64,000 nucleotides of DNA from Arthrobacter methylotrophus (lineage in GTDB: Bacteria; Actinomycetota; Actinomycetes; Actinomycetales; Micrococcaceae), in NCBI RefSeq assembly GCF_039539965.1, contig NZ_BAABED010000001.1, forward strand, positions 310,001-374,000, written 5' to 3'. The notes below the pieces were generated by a model, which did not search any database, had not been told where the DNA came from, and saw only the letters and a program-made list of their open reading frames with translations. Shown here piece by piece: positions 1 to 10,354 of the stretch (position 1 is the first letter of the stretch; each line of letters begins with the position of its first letter). Position numbers and translations under genes: made by a program.

Positions 1-60
1 GAGGAATCGTTCAGCGACAAAGGCATCCGGGATGGCTTCGTCGAACCTGTGGGGCTCTAA
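1..60 (+). CDS. 3' end of an upstream gene of the RiPP cluster (partial)
   Basis: Frame 1 is open from the first base to a TAA at 58-60 and encodes EESFSDKGIRDGFVEPVGL. The stop shares one base with the ATG of the next gene (TAATG), which indicates a translationally coupled operon. Daptide clusters usually carry a RiPP-recognition protein (MpaB-like) with the tailoring enzymes, and none is visible elsewhere in the window, so this tail could be that protein. That is inference from context only; 19 residues are too few to name a family. Confidence 0.5.
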   Translation, partial: EESFSDKGIRDGFVEPVGL

Positions 61-881
61 TGGAAGCGCTCCCTGAGGCCATCAACGGCCGTGCCCGCGT
101 TGCCTTGAAGAACGTTCCCGACGTTATTGTTCACGACATCTATTCTCCCCTCGGGGCAAAGCTTTATGATGCGATCGCACTTCAGGACGCCCATGAGCTT
201 CGGGAGATGATCGCAATCGCCCGCGAAACTACCGGGCCGATCCTCGAATTGGCCTGCGGGGCCGGACGTTTTACGCTGGCTCTCCTCGCCTTGGGGAGGC
301 AGGTGACCGCCGTCGACCTCTCTCCGTCGATGCTAGGCATTTTGTCGGACCGGCTGGATTCAAGCCATGCTCATCTGCGGGTCAATCTCACAATGATCGA
401 AGGTGACATTTGCGACTTCGATGCCGGACGCCGGTTCAACACTGTCATCTTCGGTTGCGTTACCGTGTCGCTCCTTGATTCGACTGCAAGAGGCAGGCTA
501 TTCCGCCACATGGGATCGGTGTTGTCTGCCGACGGTCGCTTCTTCCTCTCGACCACCGTGGCGGAAGGGGACACCGATCTTGCCACCCCAGGGGCTCCCA
601 TCGAGAATCTGCAACAGGTCCTCGATTCGGCTGGAACAGCCTACCGCCTCCATGAATACATAGCGGCCGATCGAAGCATCCGTGCGATCACCCTGATCCC
701 GGAAGTAATCACTCCGGGTGCCCCCGTGGACGTCTTTACCACCGCCGTCCGGGTCCTGCCGCCGGATCAGTTGATGACAGAGCTCCAGGCAAATGAACTG
801 GAAGTCATCAGAACCCACCCGGTGAAGACACCAGGTGCAGCCCACGAGATCGTCATCCTGGAAGTCGGACACCCTGCCTAG
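60..881 (+). CDS. Class I SAM-dependent methyltransferase, daptide MpaM-like
   Basis: The 273-residue protein has a SAM-binding motif I at about residues 61-71 (ILELACGAGRF) followed by an acidic strand ending in AVDLSPSML, typical of class I methyltransferases. It starts at an ATG that overlaps the upstream stop by one base and ends inside the start of the aminotransferase, so it is the first complete gene of the RiPP operon. By context with an aminotransferase, a dehydrogenase and Thr-ending precursors, its likely job is N,N-dimethylation of the new C-terminal amine, as for MpaM in daptide biosynthesis. The enzyme class is clear from sequence; the substrate is inferred. Confidence 0.8.
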   Translation: MEALPEAINGRARVALKNVPDVIVHDIYSPLGAKLYDAIALQDAHELREMIAIARETTGPILELACGAGRFTLALLALGRQVTAVDLSPSMLGILSDRLDSSHAHLRVNLTMIEGDICDFDAGRRFNTVIFGCVTVSLLDSTARGRLFRHMGSVLSADGRFFLSTTVAEGDTDLATPGAPIENLQQVLDSAGTAYRLHEYIAADRSIRAITLIPEVITPGAPVDVFTTAVRVLPPDQLMTELQANELEVIRTHPVKTPGAAHEIVILEVGHPA

Positions 882-2136
882 CGCGGTCTGGACTTCGCTT
901 CAGCCGCTGACGGAAACTAACCTCCCTTCCTCGGGAGTAGTGTCTGCTTTCGGGCACAGGATCCGTTTCGGTAACGGTGACGACGTGCTCTGCGCAACAA
1001 GCGGCCTATGGAACGTAAATCTGGGCTACGGCAACCCTGCGATTGCTGAAGCAGTTCACGGGGCGCTCCTGGAGTGTTCGTACTCGACGTTGTTCAGGCA
1101 ATGGAACGCGCACGCCGAAGAGGCGGCGGCTGCGCTGTTGGATGCTGCAGGCGAGGACCTCTTCTCCCGTGTTATCTACTCAACTTCCGGGAGCGCGGCC
1201 AATGACTTGGTCATGAAACTGGTCAGGCAGACACAGATCCTCCGACAGTTTCCCGAAAAGCAATTGATTGTGGCTTTACGGGGCAGCTATCACGGCCTGA
1301 CTTACGGCAGTTTCTCGCTGACAGGCGAAGATCTTGGGCAACGCGTTTATGGCGTCGACCAAAGACTGATTCGCCACGTCGGATGCGAATCCGGAGATGA
1401 ACTCTCGGAACTGATGGCCTTGCAAGGCAACCGTATCGCGGCGGTCGTTGTCGAGCCTGTCCTGGGGACCGGGGCGTATCCGGTGCCGCCCGATTTCCTC
1501 GATGAGCTGTTCCGTTTCCGGGAAAAGTATGGGTTCATCATCGTTGCGGACGAGGTTGCCACGGGGTTCGGACGAACCGGTCCGATGTTCGCCTCCACAA
1601 GATGGTCCCAGGGACCCGACGTCCTGATCACGTCAAAAGGACTCACAAACGGCTCGTGCGCTGCGGCCGCGGTACTGACGTCTGCGGACATCGCCCAGCT
1701 GTTTGTGGCTTCTGGAAGCGTATTCACCCATGGCGAGACCCAAGCAGGAACACCAGCAACGGCAGCGGCGATCCTCGCGACCTTGTCCGAATTCATGCGT
1801 CTGGACGCTCTCGACAACGGTGTGAAAGTCGCCAGGCAACTCGATTCCGCGCTCAATGCTCTGACTTCCTCAACCAGGTCCGTCACCGCGTATCGGGGCC
1901 AAGGGTGTTTCCGGGCTCTGGACGTGATCGGTGCAGAGGGTGCACCGATCACTGGGAAGGAAACTTCTTCCCTGCTCCAAAGCATCCGGCGGGCCGGGGC
2001 CAGCGTCTACCCCGGGCCGGGGGGCATCCAGCTGATCCCGTCTCTGACCTATTCAGAGGTTGAGGTCAGACAGCTCTTCGAATCAATTGCTGGCGGCCTA
2101 TCCGAATTCGCTACGGTAGGCGTAAGTCATGATTAG
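835..2136 (+). CDS. Class III PLP aminotransferase, daptide MpaD-like
   Basis: The 433-residue fold-type I aminotransferase shows the class III signature IIVADEVATGFGRTG and a Schiff-base lysine in ITSKGLTNG at about K268. The GTG start at 835 overlaps the methyltransferase by 47 bp; a later start is possible because homology to the family only becomes clear near SGLWNVNLGYGNP. It ends with TAG inside the start of the next gene. In the daptide pathway this enzyme would put an amino group onto the ketone left after oxidative decarboxylation of the C-terminal Thr of the precursor. The family is certain, the peptide substrate is inferred from neighbours. Confidence 0.82.
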   Translation: MQPTRSSSWKSDTLPSAVWTSLQPLTETNLPSSGVVSAFGHRIRFGNGDDVLCATSGLWNVNLGYGNPAIAEAVHGALLECSYSTLFRQWNAHAEEAAAALLDAAGEDLFSRVIYSTSGSAANDLVMKLVRQTQILRQFPEKQLIVALRGSYHGLTYGSFSLTGEDLGQRVYGVDQRLIRHVGCESGDELSELMALQGNRIAAVVVEPVLGTGAYPVPPDFLDELFRFREKYGFIIVADEVATGFGRTGPMFASTRWSQGPDVLITSKGLTNGSCAAAAVLTSADIAQLFVASGSVFTHGETQAGTPATAAAILATLSEFMRLDALDNGVKVARQLDSALNALTSSTRSVTAYRGQGCFRALDVIGAEGAPITGKETSSLLQSIRRAGASVYPGPGGIQLIPSLTYSEVEVRQLFESIAGGLSEFATVGVSHD

Positions 2137-3331
2137 CCCCGTGCGCACCGTGCGATCAGGGCCGTCGGTGTTCACAGCCCCCGCGGACTTCGTCAATTGG
2201 CTGGGCGACGCGACCCGAGCCCGCCCGCGTCGTCCGGTGCTGGCTGTTGTTGACGCCGCCGTCACCCGGTCCCCCGACGGACTACGGTTTCTAGACTTGC
2301 TGCGGGGGACAGCCGATTTGCTGTGCGTTGACCCTGCGGCGGATGAAGCCGCTCTGCTTTCGACAGCTGAGAGGTCCGGTCCGGTGGATGTTGTGCTGGG
2401 CATAGGTGGCGGGGCTGCAATGGACACCGCCAAGCTGTTGCCGCCGCTCTGGGACCCAGGCCACCGCCTCACCATCATGTCCCGGACACGTGCCGGTCAC
2501 CTGATGCTCCGCGACGAACCTGTTCCCAAGTGCGCCCTCGGGTTGGTGCCCACAACGCTGGGCACCGGTTCAGAGTCGGGAATGAACGCCTGCATCTCCG
2601 ACGGATCACGGAAGCGACTGGTTTCCGGCGGGCAGCTCCGGGCGGATGCCGTCCTTCTGAACTCCGGACTGACTGCTTCGCTTCCCATGCATTTGGTGCT
2701 GTCCGGCACATTGGAGGCCATCTTCCGGCTTGCCACCCCGTTTGTTCTGACCGGCACGCCGAGGCGATCCTCAGACACACTTGCCTTAGCCACCATACGG
2801 GCACTGGCACAGGCCGCAGACGAGGTTCAACATCTACGATTGCAGGGCAGCCCCGGCATCCGCGCGGCCGAGGTGCGTCAGGAGATAGCCGAGCTGAGTT
2901 CCTTTTCGCAGACCGGGTGGACCAGCCTTGGCCGCAATTCCTATGGCACGCTCCCCTGGATCATTGCGACGGAGCTCTCCACGGTGGTAGGGCTGTCGAA
3001 GATGGAAGCGGTTGCGGCGATATTGCCGGCATACTGGCGCCGAGTGGAGTCCGGAGACAAACGGTTCGGATTCGCCGCCCGCTTATCGGACGTCGGTCAT
3101 GCACTCCCACATACCAATGTGCCCCCGGCTGCAGGTCCAACCGCAACCCTAGAAAATGCTCTGTCGCGATGGGACCTCACCAGGTCCTTGTTCATTGGCA
3201 CTCAAGACATTCATCGCATTTCCCAACAGATTTCGCGCGCCTGGGGAGGCGGCCTTCCGACGATGCAGGGCTTGACTTCAGCGGACACCGAGGCCTTCCT
3301 CACGGAAGCCGTCGGTGCCGTGCGCGAATAA
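2129..3331 (+). CDS. Iron-containing alcohol dehydrogenase-fold protein, daptide dehydrogenase (MpaC-like)
   Basis: The 400-residue protein keeps the nucleotide-binding motifs of the Fe-ADH/glycerol dehydrogenase fold: GIGGGAAMDTAK at about 91-102 and PTTLGTGSESG at about 141-151. By eye, the usual metal-binding positions are not conserved: the family's GxDAxxHAxE segment is replaced by GTLEAIFRLA, and no histidine pair is seen in the later metal helix (about 270-300). It overlaps the aminotransferase by 8 bp. In a daptide-type cluster it is expected to take part in oxidative decarboxylation of the precursor's C-terminal Thr. The unusual active site fits a specialised role, but the reaction is inferred. 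Confidence 0.78.
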   Translation: MISPVRTVRSGPSVFTAPADFVNWLGDATRARPRRPVLAVVDAAVTRSPDGLRFLDLLRGTADLLCVDPAADEAALLSTAERSGPVDVVLGIGGGAAMDTAKLLPPLWDPGHRLTIMSRTRAGHLMLRDEPVPKCALGLVPTTLGTGSESGMNACISDGSRKRLVSGGQLRADAVLLNSGLTASLPMHLVLSGTLEAIFRLATPFVLTGTPRRSSDTLALATIRALAQAADEVQHLRLQGSPGIRAAEVRQEIAELSSFSQTGWTSLGRNSYGTLPWIIATELSTVVGLSKMEAVAAILPAYWRRVESGDKRFGFAARLSDVGHALPHTNVPPAAGPTATLENALSRWDLTRSLFIGTQDIHRISQQISRAWGGGLPTMQGLTSADTEAFLTEAVGAVRE

Positions 3332-3372
3332 GGCGGGGGACGCGCAACCGGCGCGACCCACGAGACCCATCG

Positions 3373-3380
3373 AAAGGAGG
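3373..3380 (+). promoter_or_regulatory. Strong ribosome binding site of precursor 1
   Basis: AAAGGAGG lies 6 bases upstream of ATG 3387. It is a near-perfect anti-SD match and much stronger than those of the neighbouring tailoring genes, as expected for a RiPP precursor made in excess. It also fixes the start at 3387 rather than at the in-frame upstream codon at 3315. Confidence 0.85.
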
Positions 3381-3386
3381 AAAAAC

Positions 3387-3527
3387 ATGGACATAACTAA
3401 CCTAGATCTGAATATCGCAGAGTTGGAGACGATGGAAGCTCCCGACATCTGGGCCGGATTCACCGCCGGCCTCGCTTCGACTATTTCAGCGATCGGCGTC
3501 GCGGCAGCCATTGTTGCCCTGACCTAA
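3387..3527 (+). CDS. Daptide-like RiPP precursor peptide 1
   Basis: This 46-residue peptide has an acidic leader with LNIAELETMEAPDIW (residues 8-22) and a hydrophobic Ala/Gly/Ile/Val-rich core ending in VAAAIVALT. The invariant feature of daptide precursors is a C-terminal Thr, which becomes a dimethylamino-propanediamine end, and this peptide ends in Thr. The leader motif is shared with precursor 2 (L-x-I-x-ELE, then AP-acidic-aromatic/Ile-W). The core has small-residue spacing that suits a membrane-active helix. The modification is inferred from class and context. Confidence 0.85.
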   Translation: MDITNLDLNIAELETMEAPDIWAGFTAGLASTISAIGVAAAIVALT

Positions 3528-3534
3528 TCAACGA

Positions 3535-3750
3535 ATGACTGCACTGACCTCATCAACGGAAGAACAAATACAGAAACGGATGTCAAACATGATTGAACTG
3601 ATGGATGCTCCGACCGTGTCCCCGGACCTGGCGATCATCGAGCTGGAACAGCTCGACGCTCCCGAATTCTGGAACACCGCGGCCGGATTTGTTTCGGGAG
3701 TAGGGGCTGCAATAAGCCTCGTTGGAGCGGGCGTGCTTGTCCTAACCTGA
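3535..3750 (+). CDS. Daptide-like RiPP precursor peptide 2
   Basis: The peptide has 71 residues from ATG 3535, which lies 7 nt after the stop of precursor 1 and could be used by reinitiation. ATG 3580 (56 aa) and 3589 are alternative starts; none has a good Shine-Dalgarno. It contains LAIIELEQLDAPEFW, parallel to the leader of precursor 1, and ends in GAGVLVLT, again with C-terminal Thr. A second, shorter copy of the leader motif (IELMDAP) precedes it, so the leader looks partly duplicated. The core is Gly/Ala/Val-rich and hydrophobic. Confidence 0.82.
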   Translation: MTALTSSTEEQIQKRMSNMIELMDAPTVSPDLAIIELEQLDAPEFWNTAAGFVSGVGAAISLVGAGVLVLT

Positions 3751-3765
3751 TCTGAATCCTAGCAC

Positions 3766-3808
3766 GGGCGAGGTGGGGCAGCTTCAATTGTCCTGCCCTA
3801 CCTCGTCC
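3766..3808 (+). terminator. Strong hairpin after the precursor genes (attenuator or mRNA end)
   Basis: Bases 3766-3781 can pair with 3793-3808 in a 16-bp stem that includes two G-T wobbles and encloses an 11-nt loop. No T-run follows, so it may act as a partial terminator or as a 3' stabiliser. Such a hairpin would keep the precursor message more abundant than that of the downstream protease. Confidence 0.6.
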
Positions 3809-3866
3809 GCGCCATCCGGCCAGTCAGGGATGAACCGACCAAACCGAAAAGAAAGACTCTCTCATC

Positions 3867-4057
3867 GTGGTCTACATGATGCAATTCGACAACTTTTCCC
3901 AAAGCCTTCGCAGCAGCGACATAGTAAAGGACCTCAGCATCTCAGTCGAGCAGGGCCGCATCGCGGGCCTCCTTGAGATACCGCCCGCCTTGTCGTTTGG
4001 CTTCTCGCCCTCTGCCCAGGCGGGCACTTCGTGACAATGAAGAAAGGCCTCACATAG
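3867..4057 (+). pseudogene. Relic of an ABC exporter (ATPase N-terminus joined to permease C-terminus)
   Basis: From GTG 3867 (or ATG 3876) the frame reads MMQFDNFSQSLRSSDIVKDL and continues to ISVEQGRIAGLL, which is the N-terminus of an ABC transporter ATPase up to the point where the Walker A loop should begin. The frame then runs into unrelated residues and stops at about 4034. Another frame just downstream reads RLVVWLLALCPGGHFVTMKK and stops at 4057, one base before the next start. That looks like a hydrophobic permease C-terminus. The simplest reading is an internal deletion that removed most of an ATPase and a permease gene. Daptide clusters normally carry ABC transporter genes, so this fits a lost exporter. 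Confidence 0.6.
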
Positions 4058-4058
4058 A

Positions 4059-5723
4059 TTGGCAGACACTCAGCCCACTGCGGCTTCTGGAACCCTCGCT
4101 CCGCGCTTGCGAAAGGGCCTGGAAATAGAAGCGTCAGGACAGGAATGGACCGTCACCGATCCCAGTGGGCGAATCTTCCGGATTTCAGCCGATATCGCCG
4201 CGTTGCTGAACGCTATTGACGGTCTTCGGACGCGGCAGGAGCTTCCAGCGCAGCTGACGCAGGAGACCGGGCGCCGATGGACCTCCGAATCCGTCCACCA
4301 GGCACTGGAATCCTTCGCTGCCAAAGGACTTATCGAGGACGGAACGCAAAGACGAAAGAAGCCACCGCGGATTCGTTTCGTTCCGCCACTGACGTTGCAG
4401 ATCGGGTTCTTCAGCCCGGCACCCTTCCTGCACCGCATCAGACGCTCCCTGGAATGGCTCGTCTCGACCCGAATGGTTGTTGTTTACGGCTTCATCATCC
4501 TTTTAGGAGCGACGATCCTTGCCGTCTCCGCCGGGGACGTCTGCGCGGCTTTGACAACACCGCTGCCACTCTCCACGTACTTGGCGGTTGTGTCGGCGAT
4601 GATGCTCTCCACAATGCTCCACGAGATGGGGCACGGTGCAACCCTGGCTGCCTTCGGCGGGAAACCCCGCCAGATCGGGTTCATGCTTTTTTACCTCACC
4701 CCCGCATTCTTCTGCGACGTTTCTGACGGCTGGCGGCTGGACTCGAAATGGAAAAGGGTGTCCATCGCCCTGGCCGGGGTCGTCACCCAGGGCGTCCTCG
4801 CAGGAACTGCCAGCCTCTTTTCCCTTGTCGCGAGCATCCCCGAAGTCAAAGCCGGTCTGCTCTTTTACGCCGTCTTGGGGTACACCTCAGCGGTCATCAA
4901 TCTGATCCCCTTCGTCAAGCTTGACGGTTACATCGCACTGATGTCCTACCTTGACATCAGCCACTTACGCGACAAAGCACTGCGGGACGCCCGCCGACTT
5001 ATCTCCAGAGTGCTCTTTGGCCATTCATCCAAAGATGAACTACCTCAGCTTCGAAGGTTTAAGATTTATGGTCTGCTTTGCATGCTGTTCCCGGCGTACC
5101 TGGTTGTCACTGCCTTGTCTCTCTGGCTTGACGGGATTGCCAGATTCGGCGTCTGGGGAGCCGGAATAGCACTGCTCGTCGTCGCCCTCCTCGCCGCACG
5201 CGTAGCTGCCGGATACCTCAGCATCGTTAGGGAAGGCTGGGACCGGCCGGGGTCAAGAAAACGAATCCTGGCGGTGTCCGTTTTGCTGCTAACCGGCGTT
5301 GCCGTGTCCGGGGCCTACATACAGATACCTGCCACTATTGAGGCAGGTTTCGTCAACGATGCGGGAGGCGCAGGCGTCGTCTTCGAGGCAAATTCATCAG
5401 TCCCTCATCTCGATGCCGGGCAGGTAGTTGACGTTTACGGATCCGGTCTCATAAACACGCGGAAGATCGGATCGCTGAAGGTGAAGGAAATGAAAGTCTC
5501 CACGAGAACGGTACCCCTGAACGCAATAGCGCCATTCACGCTCCCGGGCGCCCAACTGGTCGCAGAAGTAATCCCCTTGGAAAGCGAGGATTCCAACTCG
5601 CTCCCTTCGTCCGGGACTGCACTCATTCGACTGCAGAACCGGAACACCTACGAGTGGCTGAATGAGAAGTATCTTCAGCCCGTCATTGCAGGGCTGTCCA
5701 CGGGCCGGTCGCCCACTAAATAG
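4059..5723 (+). CDS. Membrane M50-type metalloprotease with PqqD-like N-terminus, daptide MpaP-like
   Basis: The 554-residue protein starts at TTG 4059 behind an AAAGG site. Residues about 15-95 resemble a PqqD/winged-helix peptide-binding domain (SGRIFRISADIAALLNAIDG). Several membrane segments follow, with the zinc motif HEMGH at 188-192 and the third-ligand motif LDG with Asp at 289, as in site-2 protease-like enzymes. A long C-terminal region with more membrane segments and a periplasmic-type beta-rich tail follows. In a daptide-type cluster it is the likely leader peptidase. The metalloprotease family is well supported; its action on the two precursors is inferred. Confidence 0.8.
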   Translation: MADTQPTAASGTLAPRLRKGLEIEASGQEWTVTDPSGRIFRISADIAALLNAIDGLRTRQELPAQLTQETGRRWTSESVHQALESFAAKGLIEDGTQRRKKPPRIRFVPPLTLQIGFFSPAPFLHRIRRSLEWLVSTRMVVVYGFIILLGATILAVSAGDVCAALTTPLPLSTYLAVVSAMMLSTMLHEMGHGATLAAFGGKPRQIGFMLFYLTPAFFCDVSDGWRLDSKWKRVSIALAGVVTQGVLAGTASLFSLVASIPEVKAGLLFYAVLGYTSAVINLIPFVKLDGYIALMSYLDISHLRDKALRDARRLISRVLFGHSSKDELPQLRRFKIYGLLCMLFPAYLVVTALSLWLDGIARFGVWGAGIALLVVALLAARVAAGYLSIVREGWDRPGSRKRILAVSVLLLTGVAVSGAYIQIPATIEAGFVNDAGGAGVVFEANSSVPHLDAGQVVDVYGSGLINTRKIGSLKVKEMKVSTRTVPLNAIAPFTLPGAQLVAEVIPLESEDSNSLPSSGTALIRLQNRNTYEWLNEKYLQPVIAGLSTGRSPTK

Positions 5724-5872
5724 GGGAACGGCGCGTTGGCGGTTCGCGGGACACCGTAGGCCTTTGTGTGGTGCTTTAGCTGGCGGGGGCAGCACCGATC
5801 GGGCCCTTGATCCCGTCATAGCTGAAGGAATCCAGGGACAGCGTTTTACCGTTAAGGACCAACAAAGGCGCG

Positions 5873-5910
5873 GGTGGCGGTCCTCTGGGAAGAGAACCGC
5901 CACCTTTGTG
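5873..5910. terminator. Bidirectional terminator between the RiPP operon and acsA
   Basis: Bases 5873-5881 pair perfectly with 5896-5904 (GGTGGCGGT / ACCGCCACC), with further pairing toward a GGGA loop. AAAGG lies on the left and CCTTT on the right. The hairpin sits between two converging transcripts, so it can serve both. Confidence 0.7.
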
Positions 5911-5927
5911 CTTGCCGGGCCTGGAGC

Positions 5928-7973
<2,046 letters not shown>

Positions 7974-8031
7974 GTGAACCTCATCATTCATCGATCTCTG
8001 CTGCTCGGGGGTCCGGTGGCGGGACCGCCCT

Positions 8032-8063
8032 GCCCAATGCGCGAATAATGCACGACATTGGGC
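8032..8063. promoter_or_regulatory. Inverted repeat in the acsA upstream region
   Basis: The 423-bp gap 7974-8396 between two divergent genes has no gene that I can support. It holds a perfect 8-bp inverted repeat, GCCCAATG (8032-8039) and CATTGGGC (8056-8063), about 60 bp upstream of acsA. It could be an operator for a carbon-source regulator of acsA or a weak hairpin. I do not recognise the regulator. Confidence 0.35.
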
Positions 8064-8396
8064 TGCGGCGCCTCATGGGTTCCGCAATGAGCTTTACCGG
8101 AACCCACCTTAGCGTTTTGCGTTGAGAACCAGTGCCTGCGGTCACATTTTGGACCGTGAGGGCCGGTTGATTCGCGCCGAACGGCGCCGGTGGCTCTTGG
8201 GTTCGCCGTCACATGGAGAAATTGAGACTCTGCGTCCCGGCCGCCGCGCAGCTGCCAACTAGTGGACTGTCAGACGGGTGACATAGGCTGAAGAGGTCTC
8301 GAGACGCGAAAACCAGCCCCCAGCCGGGCACGGAAAACACCGGTGCAGCCTTGGGCGGCAGCGTCCGGAGCACCGCCGCACTAAGGAGATTTGCAC

Positions 8397-9551
8397 ATGA
8401 ACCAGACGAGCCTAGGTCCGAAAGACGGCGCGCAGTCGCCCGGATCGGCCCCCGAAGCAACAGCTGGCTCCGGGGCGCCAGAGCCCGGCAGCAAGACCTC
8501 CCCGAAGTACCAAGCCGTACTGGGCCCGTTCACTGTCCGGGACCTGACCGTTTTCGGTTCCACCTTGCTGATGTTTGTCGGGTCCCTTTTGCCGATGTTT
8601 GGCGGGCTCTACAACCTGTGGAACTTGAATAACCTGTTCTTCCTGGCACTAGGCATCATCCTTCCCTTGGTTGTCAGCTCCTTGTTCGTGGCACGGCGCC
8701 TGCAACCGGGGACTGTCGTGAGAATCGGTTCGCTCTCGATTGACCAGTTCGCATCCGTCGTGGCGTCTTTCGCCGTCGCTCTCTTCTTCCTGTCCACAGC
8801 TGGCGCGTTTACCGTGCTCGCGCTGGCGGGCCTGATCGGCTCAGCGGGCCTGCTGGTTGCGACGGTCCTGGCCCCGCACTTGCCGATCCTCCGCGAGGAT
8901 TTCAAGGACCGGGCCGAACGTCCTGCACATCTTGTGGCCAGGGAATCGGCTATCCCGACCCGTAAGCCTGCCGTGCCGAAGGCTGCCAAGCCTGAACCGC
9001 ACGCCCCGAAGGCAGAGGTCACTGTCCGCCCTGCCGCTACCATCGCTGCTCCGGAACCTGCTTCGCCCGCCGGGGACCACGACGTCGTAGCCGCTGAGCC
9101 CGCCGTCGAACCCTCCGTACCCGATGGGCACACCGCGGCTGCGGCTTATGCCGAGCATGACGCGCAGGCCCCCACCCCCGAGGAGCCACGGCACATGCCA
9201 GCTGCCACCATGGCCACGCCGATCGTCCGAGGATCCGACACTGGAGCCGGTCCCGCCACCCAGCACATCGGCACGGTTGACCAGGCCCGGGTGTATCAGC
9301 CGATCGGCGCCACCGTTGATCCGGCCACCCGGAGGGACGAATCCGAACACGGCGCCGACTACGAGGCATTCTGGTTCGCTGTGGCGCATTCCCGCGTCGC
9401 GGTCGACGAGCACAGCGGTGCGCCCGTCTTCACCATAGAACCGGGCGGGTGGGTCCTTGCCCTCGAGGACCGGGGCGAAGAATTCCTCGTGCAGGATGCT
9501 GACGGCAAAGTGGGCGTTCTGCGCGACCTCAGCCAGATCGAACGCGGCTAG
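8397..9551 (+). CDS. Membrane protein with long Pro/Ala-rich linker, unknown function
   Basis: The 384-residue protein starts at ATG 8397 behind AAGGAGAT. After a short polar N-terminus there are four hydrophobic stretches between about 45 and 165 (such as [19 protein letters not shown] and [20 protein letters not shown]). A long Ala/Pro/Glu-rich, probably disordered cytoplasmic segment follows, and a compact C-terminal 60 residues has alternating beta pattern ([20 protein letters not shown]), possibly an SH3-like fold. I do not recognise the family. It lies 11 bp before nth, which may be cotranscribed. Confidence 0.7.
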   Translation: MNQTSLGPKDGAQSPGSAPEATAGSGAPEPGSKTSPKYQAVLGPFTVRDLTVFGSTLLMFVGSLLPMFGGLYNLWNLNNLFFLALGIILPLVVSSLFVARRLQPGTVVRIGSLSIDQFASVVASFAVALFFLSTAGAFTVLALAGLIGSAGLLVATVLAPHLPILREDFKDRAERPAHLVARESAIPTRKPAVPKAAKPEPHAPKAEVTVRPAATIAAPEPASPAGDHDVVAAEPAVEPSVPDGHTAAAAYAEHDAQAPTPEEPRHMPAATMATPIVRGSDTGAGPATQHIGTVDQARVYQPIGATVDPATRRDESEHGADYEAFWFAVAHSRVAVDEHSGAPVFTIEPGGWVLALEDRGEEFLVQDADGKVGVLRDLSQIERG

Positions 9552-9562
9552 CCAGGCAGGCT

Positions 9563-10354
9563 GTGGTCACCGTCGTCGAAACCCCGCTGGCTTTGAAGCG
9601 GCGGGCGCGCAGAATCAACAAGGCCCTTGCCGAGCTCTATCCCTACGCCCACGCTGAGCTTGATTTCAGGAACCCGTTCGAACTGCTTGTAGCCACAGTC
9701 CTGTCCGCGCAGACCACGGATGTGCTGGTCAACCAGGTCACCAAGATCTTGTTCGCCCGCTATCCGGACGCCCGGAGCATGGCCGAGGCCGACCCCGCCG
9801 AGCTGGAGGCGATCCTGCAGCCGACTGGCTTCTTCCGCGCCAAGGCGAAAAACGTCCTGGCGCTCAGTACGCGCTTAGTCGACGAGTTCGACGGCGAGGT
9901 CCCCGGTCGCTTGGAAGATCTGGTGAGGCTCCCCGGCGTCGGGCGCAAAACGGCAAACGTCGTGCTGGGAAACGCCTTCGGTGTTCCAGGAATCACGGTG
10001 GATACGCATTTTGGCAGGTTGGCGCGCAGGTTTGCTTGGACGACGTCCGAGGATCCGGTGAAGATCGAGTTTGACGTCGCGGAATTGTTCGAGCCCAAGG
10101 ATTGGACCATGCTGTCCCACCGAGTGGTTTTCCACGGACGCAGGGTCTGTCATGCGCGCAGGCCAGCGTGCGGCGCATGTCCAGTGGCCGATTGGTGCCC
10201 CAGCTACGGCGACGGCGAGACCGATCCCGTCAAAGCTGCCAAGTTGCTCAAATACGAATTGGCGCCGGGCAAGGAAGCGCTGCGGGCACAGCTTCTCGCC
10301 GAGACCCACCGCGCGGCCGAGATTCGGATGGAATCACAAAGGAGGCCGGGATGA
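9563..10354 (+). CDS. nth: Endonuclease III (DNA glycosylase/AP lyase)
   Basis: Base-excision repair enzyme that removes oxidised pyrimidines and cuts the abasic site. The 263-residue protein has the helix-hairpin-helix [12 protein letters not shown] with catalytic Lys at 129, the catalytic Asp at 147 in [11 protein letters not shown], and the C-terminal iron-sulfur cluster signature C-x6-C-x2-C-x5-C ([17 protein letters not shown]). It starts at GTG 9563. Its last four bases overlap the ATG of the NUDIX gene, so the two are coupled. Confidence 0.95.
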   Translation: MVTVVETPLALKRRARRINKALAELYPYAHAELDFRNPFELLVATVLSAQTTDVLVNQVTKILFARYPDARSMAEADPAELEAILQPTGFFRAKAKNVLALSTRLVDEFDGEVPGRLEDLVRLPGVGRKTANVVLGNAFGVPGITVDTHFGRLARRFAWTTSEDPVKIEFDVAELFEPKDWTMLSHRVVFHGRRVCHARRPACGACPVADWCPSYGDGETDPVKAAKLLKYELAPGKEALRAQLLAETHRAAEIRMESQRRPG

